The notes below the pieces were generated by a model that had not been told where the DNA came from, did not search any database, and saw only the letters and a program-made list of their open reading frames with translations. Positions 40,683 through 52,000 of a stretch of DNA of 64,000 bases are shown piece after piece. Position numbers and translations under genes: made by a program. Numbering within the stretch: position 1 is the stretch's first letter; every line of letters begins with the position of its first letter. This DNA is from Podospora bellae-mahoneyi (Eukaryota > Ascomycota > Sordariomycetes > Sordariales > Podosporaceae). The stretch covers positions 744,001 to 808,000 of the forward strand of contig NW_026946359.1 of assembly GCF_035222275.1 (NCBI RefSeq). The letters run 5' to 3'.

Positions 40683-40739
40683 GCTGTCGTGGTCGGTGGT
40701 CGATACAGGGGCGTACCCCGATGTGGCCGGGTTGCGCAT
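38666..40739 (-). CDS. membrane-anchored histidine acid phosphatase (phytase family)
   Basis: Four exons, 40739-39599, 39546-39458, 39407-39291 and 39235-38666, with introns of 52, 50 and 55 nt, give 638 aa. The branch-2 histidine phosphatase signature is present: SRHGSRYP for the phospho-His loop and DFSHDTN as the C-terminal HD motif. Many potential N-glycosylation sites (NATI, NNSL, NRTL, NVTL, NQSL, NFTV) fit an extracellular or lumenal enzyme. Instead of a cleavable signal it has a short cytosolic tail and a signal-anchor helix at about residues 57-83 (VVTFSLSFLVSLPLVLLVALF), so it is predicted type II membrane-bound. The tail contains 18 consecutive Asn encoded by a trinucleotide microsatellite. 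The ATG at 40739 is the first in frame. The substrate (phytate or other organic phosphate) is not determined. Confidence 0.92.
40629..40682 (-). repeat. (AAC)n trinucleotide microsatellite coding poly-Asn
   Basis: Seventeen uninterrupted GTT units on the plus strand (40632-40682) plus one ATT read as 18 Asn codons in the cytosolic tail of the acid phosphatase. The lack of synonymous interruptions suggests recent expansion and length variability. Confidence 0.95.
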
Positions 40740-41699
40740 TTTTGTAACAACAATCAAAACACACAGGCGCGGGCGCGCGGGCGGACGGGTGTTCTTTGAC
40801 GTGTCACAAAGGAATGAATGTCCCCCTGTGCCCTCGAACGGAAGGGAAAGGAAAACAAAAAAAAATTAAAAAAAAAAATTCGTACTCCCGTAACGAATGA
40901 AGAAAAGGGGGTCGAGAATGTCGACGAGTGATTGATAATGCCAAGCCCCTCAAAAGTCGGTGGGCATGTACCCTCAAACAAATGTCAAACTCGTCATCAA
41001 CTTATCCTCTCATCTCATCATCCCAACTTGTCCTGTTCCCAGTGTCGAACATGAGCAATGAATGATGAAACAAAAAAAAGGGAAAAAGGAAGCAACGACC
41101 GACCGACCAACCCAATTCGCAATTCCACATGTTGGATAGAATGCACAGACCATCCAACATATAACGAGCAACCGCGACTTACACACACCCTGGCAACTCC
41201 TTCCCTTTTGGATCTCATCTCAAACCACACACACACACACACCTACACAGGTCAAGTTTGACAAGAACGGCAAGTGCGACTGTTGCAGAAACTGCATGTG
41301 GCACACTCTTTCATTATGAACGTTTTGTTGCAACAATTTCACAACCTCTACAAGTAAAGCAAACGCTCCCACGTGAGCTCACCCCTGAATTAAACCCTCA
41401 TCCCCTCAATCCAGTCAACTCACTGTCATCCATCTAGTGACCATCATCTTCCGACTCTCCTAACGAGGCAGACAGTCTCACAACCCAAAAATCCAACCTC
41501 TTGAAATGGCCTGACGAACACACCATTAATGATACACACATAAAATGCCAAACAGTAAAAATTCTCAGTCTCATATCTCATAAATGACGGGTATCAAAAA
41601 AAAATCACCTCTTTGTGTCCCCCCCCCCTCCCAGTATGTACGAAACGCTTTTAACCCCCCCATCTTCCTCTTCTTCCTCCCCTCCCCCCCCCCCTAACC
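40740..41699. other. intergenic region with simple-sequence tracts
   Basis: This 960-bp stretch lies between the acid phosphatase start and the CRT10-family stop. It contains A-rich tracts at about 40854-40879, a short (CA)n run at 41226-41242, and C-rich sequence at 41618-41700. No gene is seen. It should hold the phosphatase promoter and the CRT10-family 3' UTR. Confidence 0.5.
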
Positions 41700-44110
41700 C
41701 TAAAAAATCATCAACTCCTCCTTCGGATTCCCCCTCATCAAATCATACATCAAAATCGTGTGATCCGCATAATGCAAAATCAACCGGTACACCACCGGCC
41801 CCCTCCTCACCATCCCAGCCGGGCACAGCTCAAGCTGCCCCTTCACCCTCGGACCCGGCACCGGCTCAGGCGAAATCGCAATCCCCACCAGCCCACACGA
41901 CGGCCTGACCTTCTTCTTCTCCTCCGCCTTGCGAGGGAGCACGCAATCAACCCTGAACCCCCTCCGCAGCGGCACCCCATCCACCACCTTGCCCGACTTC
42001 GTCAGCGTCACGAGCGCGACCCTTCCCACCTCAGACCCAAGCACCACCAGGAACAACTCTGGCACATGGAGCATCATGTGAATGCGCTCCGAGCGTATCT
42101 GGCTGAAATCATGTACTGGCTGGCCCAGCCCCGGCGCCAGAAACGTCAAAACGTGCCTGAACACCGGCCGCGCCAATGTCCTGTCAAAGGGAACAAGTTC
42201 GAGATCCGCCGCCGAGGTGCGCAGCAGAGAATAGTTCTTTGGAAGCGCCCCAAAATCCTCCACCCGTGCCAGTTCCGCCCTCTTTTGCCTGTCGTTGCAA
42301 ATCCTGGATACCGATTGGTGTGTCAGCGGTGGTTTCCCCGGGTCCGGAGTCTCTCCCGACATCGGGACGATTTCTCGGCGTAGCTGAACCTCGTCGAATA
42401 AATCTTTGATCGCCGAAGACCTCGAGTTTATTGACCTGTTAAGAGCCCCCCAACGCGTGGTCGACGCCGCATTGCCCATAGGAGGGTTGAGTGCCATGCT
42501 CGGAATGAGGCTGTCGTCGTCATCCGAGTCCGAGTCCCCGCTCACGCTTTCCCATTCACTCGACAAAGATGAGCTTCCCTCTTCAGAAGGAGCTGGACAA
42601 CCGCCAGCAGCTAGATTATGCAGCTTTTCGTAAACGGTAGAGTTGGCGTAAGGCCTGTTTCTGATCATGTCGCCCACATTGACGGCAAGGTCTTTGACGT
42701 AGTATAGCCCACACGTGATGTCCAGGACATTGGCTTTGGGCTGGAGAATCTCCTTTGCAGTCACTCCCAATGTTTCGCGGGCACTTTTTGTCGGTTTGAA
42801 GGCACTGCCAGGAAGAATCATGACACACCATCCCCGAAGGTACCTGTGTGCTTCCGAGGTGGCTGGTATGACAACTGGCCCGGTTCCAATTTTCCAAATG
42901 TCAAGTAGCCACACCACCCCCCAAATGTCAATAGCGGCTATCTTGTCCGCATTGCCATGCTCGTCGTCAAGAAAAGACACGCTGGGTATGTTGTGGCCAC
43001 TGATGCCAAGCGGCAAAGTAATCTTCCACGTCCTCGTCCTCGATTGGAAATGCTTCTGAAGCTGCAAGGCGGTTTGTCCCGTCCACAACTCGGGCGACTC
43101 GTCGAGCTCATAAGCGTCATCCTCCTGGTCCTGACGAAGGAGAGCAAACGCAAACACAGTGACCTCGTGTCTGTTGGATCCAACCGCAATCAGGCGAGAC
43201 TGCTGATGAATAGCTAGACCCCACGCCGAAAGGGTAACGTTCTCGTGAAAGAACATCCTGGGTTTTGGGGTAGATCGAGAAAAAGGCCCAGCCCCGTCCT
43301 GCTTGGGGTACGTCTTGATCCAGTGCACCAACGCGTGTGTATAGTAGGCTCCAATGTCGCCGTCGTCGCACGCAAACAAGACGATCTCCAGGTTCCCCAG
43401 ATTCCCTACAATCATGTTATTGATTTGGTGAGAAAACCTCCTGTCGAGCTCTCCAGGATACAAAGCCGCGAGCTTTGTGGTGGCCGGGTGAAGAATCAGA
43501 CATGGCGGCGGTAGAATTCGTGGTGCTCGCTGCGGCTGGTACACGTATATCTTGTCTTGATAGGCTGCAAAGTAGAGGTTGTATCGCTGTGACAGTGCCG
43601 TCAAATTACACCGCCCGCTAGAGCAGTGAGGAAACGAAGGCGTATTTGACGTTGTTCCTGCTTCATTTGCGTCCGCCACCCCCAGCCCCAAGGCCTGGAC
43701 CGGGCCCATCATGCTCATCAACTCGTTCGCAGACATCCCGATCAACGAAGGCAACCAACCGGTTCCGGCGGGATTGGCATTATCTGACTCGTATTCGTCC
43801 TCGTCATCGGGGTAATCATCGTCCGCGCTGTCTGCGTCGTCTTCGTCGAAATCGAAATCGTCCCCGACAGCCGCCGTGTTGAGCATGTCCACATGGGCCG
43901 TGAAACTCTCACGAATACCAGGTCCAAACTAAATGCCCATCAGCAAATATATTCGAGCTAGTGATCAATCCGAGCTTCGAGGCTCACTCTGTTCTCCGGA
44001 GTCTGGACATGGCACACCGGGTGGACGTAGACTTCCTCGTACCCCGCCTCTGTTGGTTGCTCGGTTCCTTCGGCGGCGTTCATCATGTCCTTGGAAGAAG
44101 ATGAGAACAT
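41700..44110 (-). CDS. CRT10-family protein (start uncertain)
   Basis: Two exons are supported, ending at 43988 and covering 43928-41700, with a 59-nt intron (AGA|GTGAGC ... TTTAG|TTT), giving at least 783 aa from the ATG at 44110. CRT10 in yeast affects transcription of ribonucleotide reductase genes and the DNA-damage response. The family pattern is visible in NLTALSQRYNLYFAAYQDKI and YVYQP, the segment FFHENVTLSAWGLAIHQQSR followed by LIAVGSNRHEVTVFAF, and a beta-rich propeller-like body. There is an acidic run (DDFDFDEDDADSADDDYPDD) near the N-terminus. The frame stays open upstream of 44110 to about 44341, with plausible coding sequence (TDLPRSPSRLQAADPELLQ) but no ATG. The true start probably lies in a further upstream exon that I could not resolve. 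Confidence 0.8.
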
Positions 44111-44631
44111 CGGGGTTGGTGCGTGGACATAGCTGAAGGAGACTCCAATACGGTCAGAGAGAGAAAAGCCAGAAAGCTCAAAAACTGTGGTAGGCGCAAT
44201 AGGTATGTTTGATCGTTGCAGGAGCTCTGGATCGGCAGCTTGCAGGCGGGAGGGGGAGCGTGGGAGGTCAGTGCCAGTCACGCTATCGATAAGCGTTGTA
44301 GCTAGGGAGCTACTAACTAGAGATACGTCACTGCGGGCCAGCTATCCATACCTTGATGGACACAAACGCACACTGTGATGCTCTACACCCTCAAACAGAG
44401 ACACAAGCAGTTTGATAAAAATCCCATCACATAAGCATCCATAGCGCGCCTCTATGTAACCAATCTAACGCTGCCAATGGTATCAACCACATCTCCAGAA
44501 ACTCAAAGCAAACACCCCATGCCAAGTCAAATCCGCTTCAACGCCAATACACATACACAAAGCGCTTACAACCACTTTTATACCTTCCCCACAACTCCTA
44601 ACCCAATGCTTATGTAGAAATTCCAACTTCT

Positions 44632-45942
44632 CTACTTATGCCCAATCCTCATCAACTCCGTCATATCCTTCATCCTGTAATCCAGCACCGGCGTCACCCA
44701 GTCATCCTCTACAAGGCAATACGTCTCCTTCTCATCGTCTTTTGGCTTCCTCGGGTTGATCGCCCAGTACCCAAAATCGGCATCAATACTCTTCAGATAC
44801 CTCATCAAGTTCTCCCAGTAATTCGCATCCCCCCTCCCCGGCTCACTCGGCGCCCCAAACTCCCCAATCCACACCGGCGCCACGTTCCCCTCGACCAAAT
44901 ACCCCCAATTGCTCCTCATAGACGCCACAAAACTCGGGTACGTTCTCTTAGAGTACCTCCCTTCAAGGCTCCCCCACCCGCTCCAAGAATACACATGCGC
45001 CGAATACACCACCCTATCCTCCACCTCTAACCTCACCGGCCTAGTCCTCGCCCCCCTCAAATCATTACCGCTCTCCGTTCCCCCAACAATAATCAACCAA
45101 TCCTTCTTCATTTTCAGCAGTCTGTTCCCCGCCTTTTCCGCCGCACTAGCCCACCGATCCCAAGGCATAGTCCCCCAAACCCCCCTAACCTCATTCCTCA
45201 GATCCGCCCCAATCACCAGCTCATTCCCCGCCAACCTCCCCATCACCGTCTCCCAGTTCCGAATCCAATCCTCCTCCGTCTGCCTCACCTTGCAAACCAC
45301 CCCCGGCAACCAATCATTGCTCCAGCTGGCATCGCAAGGATCCGCCCCGCAGCACCAAGTCGCAGTCGTAATGTGATCATTCACAATCACCGCGATCCCT
45401 TCCTCCGTCAGCGCCTCCACACAAGCCACAAACACGTCCAGCGCCCTCTTTTCCATCAAGTCCGGATTCTTAGCTAGCAGGTGCGGCAAAATAGTCGGGT
45501 TCTTGACAACCATCTCGTCGCTGTAGGGCATCCGGACAGAATTGAACCCCAGCCTTTTGATTGTTTTTGCTATTGCTTTGCGGTGTTGAACGTCCAGCCC
45601 GCCGGGGATGAACAACTCATCCGAGGCGCCGTACCAGTTTACGCTCGACAGCTTGAATCGCTTGCCGTTTTGGTCGACAATGTTGCGGCCTTGGGTTTTG
45701 AGGGGAAGGGCATAGTTTGATAGTGGTTGGGACTCGGTTTCTTTGGAGGCGGTGGTGGTAGAAGAAGACAAGAACGAAGCTTCGATGGGTGCGGGGAGGG
45801 GTCGTTGGCTGAACAGACGGGCGTCGGGGGAGGGTGTCCAGGGGATGGCGAGGGCGGCTTCGGCGCGCCAGAGGTGGAAGAAGTATGTCCCCAGGATGAG
45901 GATGGATAATAGTGTGAGGAACATTGGTGGCGGTCGGGACAT
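44632..45942 (-). CDS. GH5 family glycoside hydrolase (endoglucanase-like) with N-terminal anchor
   Basis: A single exon of 436 aa from the first in-frame ATG at 45942. The protein begins MSRPPPMF and then has a hydrophobic segment (FLTLLSILILGTYFFHLW) that is either a signal peptide or a signal anchor. The GH5 (beta/alpha)8 motifs are visible: LSSVNWYG, LGFNSVRMPYSD, IAVIVNDHITTATWCC, the acid/base Glu in GADLRNEVRG, YSAHVYSWSGWG, and the nucleophile Glu in PVWIGEFGAP. The open frame continues about 50 codons upstream (Gln/Pro-rich) without an ATG, so a spliced upstream exon adding a cytosolic tail is possible. The gene is tandem with the CRT10-family gene. Endoglucanase activity is a family-level prediction; other GH5 specificities are possible. 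Confidence 0.88.
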   Translation of the reverse strand: MSRPPPMFLTLLSILILGTYFFHLWRAEAALAIPWTPSPDARLFSQRPLPAPIEASFLSSSTTTASKETESQPLSNYALPLKTQGRNIVDQNGKRFKLSSVNWYGASDELFIPGGLDVQHRKAIAKTIKRLGFNSVRMPYSDEMVVKNPTILPHLLAKNPDLMEKRALDVFVACVEALTEEGIAVIVNDHITTATWCCGADPCDASWSNDWLPGVVCKVRQTEEDWIRNWETVMGRLAGNELVIGADLRNEVRGVWGTMPWDRWASAAEKAGNRLLKMKKDWLIIVGGTESGNDLRGARTRPVRLEVEDRVVYSAHVYSWSGWGSLEGRYSKRTYPSFVASMRSNWGYLVEGNVAPVWIGEFGAPSEPGRGDANYWENLMRYLKSIDADFGYWAINPRKPKDDEKETYCLVEDDWVTPVLDYRMKDMTELMRIGHK

Positions 45943-47296
45943 GAGGGTTCGGTGTTGGTTTGGAGGCGGAATCAGTGGAAGTGGCCGTTGTTGTTGTTGT
46001 TGTGGTTGTTGGTAGCTGTCGTGATTTGGTTGGGTGGTGGGAGTGAGGTGAGTAAGCTGTGTAAGCAATTGATCCAAAGAAGTCAATGGTGTAAATTCTC
46101 CGTGTCTGCCTCTGCGCCGCCGCTCGGATGGGAGAGAGACTGTCGGTATGCATATACAGCGCGGTAAGTGCTGAGTTGAATGTCTTGTTGTCCAATGGTA
46201 TTAGTCGAATATCAGCCTCTTGTGATGTTTAAATACGCCATAATATCCCAAACAAGGCACAAGGCAAGACAACCAAAACAATGTAGAGTGCGGCTGTTGG
46301 ACCAAGTTTATAAGCAGCCGACGCGGATGCCCCGGGAGTTGGGAATCTCAGCACACAAATCAGGTTCGTCGCCAAAATCGGAACGAAGCAAGATCAGAGA
46401 AAAGAGGGAAGCTGTTTCTGAAGGCGAGGCCCACGCTGAGCGAGAACCGGGAAGGATGTCGCTGGCCTCTCGAGGGGAGGAGGCCACGACACAAGCGACG
46501 ACCGTGGAGGGGAGCTGGATGGTCCATTCACAAACTGCAGGGTCTCTCGACACGGCAGGTTTTCCCTGTCCAGCAGCCGCTTTCACCAGGCGGGAGTTGC
46601 CCGCACCGGCGCCCACCCACCAGGCCCACAGCTGACAGGGCTGCAGCAGCTCAAGCGCAAGCAGCCGTTTTGGCATTCTTGGCGCACCCTTTTTCCAGGA
46701 TTTCCCCGCAAACAGCATTACCTTTCCATGATAGGAGCGTTGCTTTTCAAGAAACAGCGTAGCACAAGTCCAGTTCTGTCAACGTGATAGCACGAGGTTC
46801 TGATAATGATGATGATGGCGATATCCTCAAGTTCAGATGTCGTGATGTTCGGCGGTAGCGAGTCAGTCACTCTCTTTGGTCTTTCCCCCCGAGCGACCCA
46901 ATCATTCCGTTATACACCTCTCAAATATAGATACTGCCTTCTCCCCCTCCCCTCCATCCCCTCACACATCCTTGGGACCCATCTTCAAAGCACTTGCAAA
47001 TCCATTGTACACAAATAACCTAGGTTTGCTCTTTCAGCATTGGCGGCAACTCATGGTCCGTCGCCCAGTCGATTCTCCTCTATCTGGCAAGTATTGTACA
47101 ATAATTGATGCAAAATGGCGGTTCTGGCACGCGTATATGTCCGCAAAAAGGATTGTGCTAAATATGTGTAGTGAATTGAACCTGGGTATCCTTCTTTCCC
47201 AACCCTCCTCCCTCCTCTTTAGTTTTTGAGTATTAAGTAAGGTCAAGAATATATTTTATGATTGATTTTTTTTTGGCGTTGCGTTCGTCATCATCT
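45943..47296. other. intergenic region upstream of GH5
   Basis: This 1.35-kb stretch lies between the GH5 start and the receptor-like gene's stop. It should contain the GH5 promoter and the other gene's 3' UTR. Short frames occur on both strands without family character, and there are no RNA genes or clear repeats. Confidence 0.45.
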
Positions 47297-49069
47297 TCAT
47301 AACCTGTTCATGCCCAGTGGGTTGACATAGTTGTTTGGGTTGCCGTCTTGGGAATAGACCCCTGGTGATTGTCCCCGAGCATATGTCTCTGTGGGATCCC
47401 AAGTCACCGTCGCTTGTTGCGGTTGTTGTGGTGGGCGTGGCGAGGAGAATGATCTCGCTGGCGTGTGATATCTCTGCGTTTGACCGAAAAAGTCGGGCGT
47501 GCGACGGCCGCTCTCGGGGTCTTGGTTATGGCTGTGCATGGTAGGGCTTCCCATTCCTGATCTGGCCAGCGCGGGGGAGATCGGAGTCACTACGGAGGGT
47601 GTTACTGATTGTTCCATGACCTTCCCGGAATCGTCCCGGGATAGCATCTCGTACGAACGTGTATCTTTCTTCAGGTCGTCGAGCCGCGCATCGACTGAAA
47701 CAAACTCTCTCTTGCTCCGGCTAGGGGAAGAGATCAACAAATCACGCCAGCCCGTAATCATGGACCAGCGGCCGAGGAGGAGACAAAGCCAAATGCCGTT
47801 CATCTAAAGAACAAACCCGTGTTAGTAAAAGTGTGACCCTCGTGTGACAAACGGGGTGGTTAGGAAATTTACCCCGAGAAGGAAAAGAACAGCGCCAACA
47901 GTTGGCATATTGACCACCAGGGCACTTGCAAGCTCCAGGCAGGGCTCCTTATCCCCACCGTTCGCGAGCAAGCAGAGAGCCCAAGGACGAGCAATGCTGC
48001 TGTCATTCTTGACAGCCTCGACAGTGTTGTCTTGGAAAACGAAAACGACGGAAAAGAAAATAACATCGGCGATGATGATCAAGACGATAGCGATACCTCT
48101 CCACTGCAGCGCAATCACGCGGCGTACGCGACGATAGGCCTGCTTGGGAGTCATGGTCCGGATGCTGTTGGTGTAGGATGGCATGTTGGAGCCCTCGGTT
48201 GAAGCGCTGTTATCGGCCAACGATGCGAGGTAAACCTTGATGCAGTAGCCGAATGTCGCGAACTGAATGATAATTGTCAGGCCGGAGAAGACCAGAAGCG
48301 GGATCCAGAGATCGGCAAGACTGTTCTTGTGGTTGATATGGCAGGTCTGTCCGAATCGGAACGACACACCGCTCAAGAGGAAGGCGAGAACAACGCCCAC
48401 ACCAGGGAGGCCCCAGCCGACAACCTGAGCAAACCACATAAAGTTGCGTCCCACAACAAGCTGCCAGCAAATCTGAAGGTGCAGGGAGAGCGCGCGCAAG
48501 AAGACCCAAAGTACACCTGCCCATCCTCCCAGGATAATAAACATGCCGGATGCCGCGCAGACTGAGCTCGTCTTCATCGAGTTGGGTGTAATTGCGTCGA
48601 AACATTGTTCGGGCTGGGCTGCCAGAGGGATAACGAACCCAAGCTATCAAGGTCATCAGCATGTTGACCCAAAATCAGCTTGCAACAGCGGCCGACCTAC
48701 ATTCATAAACACCACTGCCGTGGTCAAGGAGATACTGAGATAATGCCGGAAAGTCTTTTCAACCGGCAGCACAGCCCAAGAGAGTAGGAGGAAGACGCAG
48801 CCAACTGTGCTCACGACCGACACCCAGTTGGCCGCTTCACTCATCGTCTCGAAGGTGTCTGGGTAGGCCCACTGTGTCATGGGGCACGGTAAGCAGCACG
48901 TTGCGTCAAAGTATGGTTGGCACACTCTGCCCTCAATAACTGCACAGGCACAAGATTAGCAACGTCAGCAAGTCCACCGAGGACAAAGCCGTGACTTACA
49001 GCCGCCATTATCAAAATCCGCGACGTTCAAGAATGGCTTTGGACATTCAACCTCTGTTCCGTTCGACAT
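47297..49069 (-). CDS. seven-transmembrane receptor-like protein (GPCR-like)
   Basis: Four exons, 49069-49000, 48939-48701, 48643-47873 and 47803-47297, with introns of 60, 57 and 69 nt, give 528 aa. A short lumenal or extracellular N-terminus is rich in Cys and aromatic residues (VECPKP, VCQPYF, CCLPCPMTQW). Seven hydrophobic helices follow: WVSVVSTVGCVFLLLSWAV; YLSISLTTAVVFMNLGFVI; FIILGGWAGVLWVFLRAL; VVGWGLPGVGVVLAFLLSG; LWIPLLVFSGLTIIIQFA; IAIVLIIIADVIFFSVVFVF; and ALVVNMPTVGAVLFLLG with GIWLC. A Ser/Thr/Gln-rich cytosolic tail of about 130 residues ends the protein. The topology and the GWGLP motif in helix 4/5 resemble the Frizzled/secretin superfamily of fungal receptor-like proteins. 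No ligand or G-protein partner can be inferred. Confidence 0.88.
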
Positions 49070-52000
49070 CTTGGTGTCTCTCTGAATGACCGACGTTGTC
49101 GGTACTCCACGTGTATTCCACAATCCAATCCACCCACTTTCAGTCAATATCCCCCGATCCAGATGGCCGGGATGATATGAGGTGTCGATCGTTCAACCTC
49201 CAGACTGGGATTCCTAGTTTCGATTCCAGCACAAGTCGAATCCTCCAGTCGATTATTCGGCCACGTGAGTCGGTGGAAGCTATGGTGATATGGGCGCGCG
49301 GATGCAGATCTAAGAATCCATTCGAGCTCGGAATCCAGTCCTAAATGTTTCGGTTCGGTTGCTATATGGCGGTACGAGGACGTCGGTCTCGGTAAAACAG
49401 ATCAAGGTGGAACGTGGCGCAAGGAAGTACCACGGCAAGATTGTAAGGGCCCAACGTGGTCTGAACTGAGGAAAAAGGATTGTTCGTTGGGATGGGCAAA
49501 GGAAGGGGAAAAGAGAAGAGAAAGTCACCAGAGAGCAAGGTGACTGGCCGGTCGCGTCGGGGTGTGGGACATATGTACATTGGGGGACGAGCGGTTCTCC
49601 TGGTCTCCCGGTGTCGAGATGTGCGCCTGGGTCTTGGGTAGCATCGAGACGCAGCAAGAGTCTGGAAGTCCACACGAGAGGGTGACCTCGGCCAGGTTGG
49701 CCGCTGTGGACTAGCGGGGCGTTGTTCCATGAAGCTGATCGAGGGTCATCGCCCTGCCGCTCCGTCCAAAAGGTGCATCTGCCCCGAGTGGCATCCGAAA
49801 GCACGGCCTCTCATTGGGGGAGGACGAGGGTTTTCTCGTGGATGACCGGGGGAGGAGGGTCCAGTTGCGATGGAGGGGCCGAGAGGGGGAGGGTGTGGAT
49901 TAGTGTATTAGCCAGGGGGGCAAAAGCCTGGGCGTATGGGCGTGCAGAAAGGACCGGCTGCTTCGAAGTCAAGCCACAGCCATGTCCCTGGCTGCCTGGA
50001 TATCCAGCCGACCCGCATTCTGGACAGGGGCTGATGGCAGGGGTCCATCTCCACTCCCTCTTCCATTCCGCTTCCCACAGTTGCCCGATTAAGCAAGTGG
50101 GAAGAGCTCTCCATGAATAGAGACGGGACAACGGAATACGTGTTGTGGTAAAAGAGGCCAGAGAAAAGAACTAATTGAGAGACGAGTGTAGTATGAGCCG
50201 AAGACGGACATATACTACATGATAATCATGACACCTAGCTGTACGATCGCTGCCTCAGTGGCTGATGACCTCAGATTCGGCCGAGGAGGCCGTTGACTGC
50301 CAGCGCCGATGACTGAAGCCCACGACCGTTGCGGGGGCTGAAAGTCAGGTTGAACAAACTCGAGATGTCTCAATCATCTCCCAGCCAAGTCTCGCACTTC
50401 AACGCTTGGCTTTCTCTGTCAAAACTGCCAACTGCATATCTTGAGATCAGGGTGTGGAGCGAAATATATTGCGGATTGAGCGTGTGAAGAGCAGCTCCAT
50501 CCTCGCCGTTTTACTGTCGGTGGCCGGGTGGAGTGAATCGATCCTTCCCCGCGGTGAGCAACGTATCGGACCTCTCCGATCCACCCAAGGTCCAAAAAGT
50601 CCCTTCATTGTGCCACTGACGCGCTCAGGAAGCCAGAGGCTGCGCATTCTGTGTACCCAATCCGCATCAGTCGTGATGGCCTCAGGAACTGGGCAGTCGC
50701 AGACGCCCCATTCCGTACCGACAGCCGGCATATAAAGAGTTCGGTGCTTACAGTCAGTCTTTGTAAGGACGGGAGTGGGTTTCTACAAATCTACCAACCA
50801 CATTTACGCCACGATCCCGTCTCATGTTGTACATACGGGGACTGCGCCGCATCTTTTTATTCTCGCGGGAGGCGGAAACATCCTCACTTCTGCAAAAGGT
50901 CTTCACCGTGACAGCCGTCGGTGAAGCCCTAGCGGACCTCGTGTTGGCTTGTTCTGCACGAAATCGTCGTTCATGCAGGTGCCATGGGCGGCTGGAAGCG
51001 ACACGCACCACCGTTCGACAGCCAAGAATGCTCAAGACCTTCGCTTCCATTGTTCCAAACCCTCCCAATACTGCATTTTTTGAGAATAGCTTCAGTGTAA
51101 TTTCATTATGCGGCTTTTGATTAACAACAGATTGAAATTCAGGCACCGTCAGCATCAGTTATACAACCAAACCCAGACGTGCCAGACTGTTGCAATTCTG
51201 ACATCGGGACAGAAGTAACTTGGTTGGTGATCCGTTAGCCGGGAGAGTTGCTTTTTTCATCGTGAACCCTCCCCAGCGGAGAGAAAGTCGCCGCTGAACC
51301 TGGACTGCCACGAGACGTCCATAACCATCGCGTCTTGGCTGAGAAAGTGTTGTAGGGCATTGGAAGAACAGGGTGCGTCTGGATTCATGCACACTGTGAA
51401 ATTTCAAAAAAGATCACTCTTGACCAATCCGGGCAGTCGCTGTTGCGCTCAGACAGTTCGGCTATGCCTGCCGGGCAGGAACCTACAGTATTCAACTTCT
51501 TGACTGGCCTGAAGAACTTGGCGATTGCACCATTCAGGAGCTCTTCTTGTTTTATCCTCAAGATGATGACCCAGTTTTCTGTCCCCAGGACCCCAATAAC
51601 GACGAAGCTGGTAAACGGCTGACAAGACGGCAGAAAACGCATTTCATAGGCCACATTATGTCCAGAAATCCCACCGACTGGTTTCCGTCTCAGCATTTCG
51701 CAGATCTTACTTGCATTTTTCGTTGGGTTGGAATCGCATCATGTCCGCACGAGAGGGTGTGGTCCGTTGCGGGTAGTCCACACCACCATTTCCTAACTTG
51801 TACACAAATGGGATTGGCTGATTTACTCGCTTCCCCAGGTGTGTCCTGAAGTCCCGTCTTCACACAGCCCTCAACCCCAGCATTGCATTCTCCCGAAATT
51901 ATGTCTGTTCCTTCGAGGCGAAAAAAGGGCACTCGATAGTGCTTAGGAAGTCTAGACTCGAGGATAGATCAGGGCAATTCCAACATTTGTGCAGGGCATG

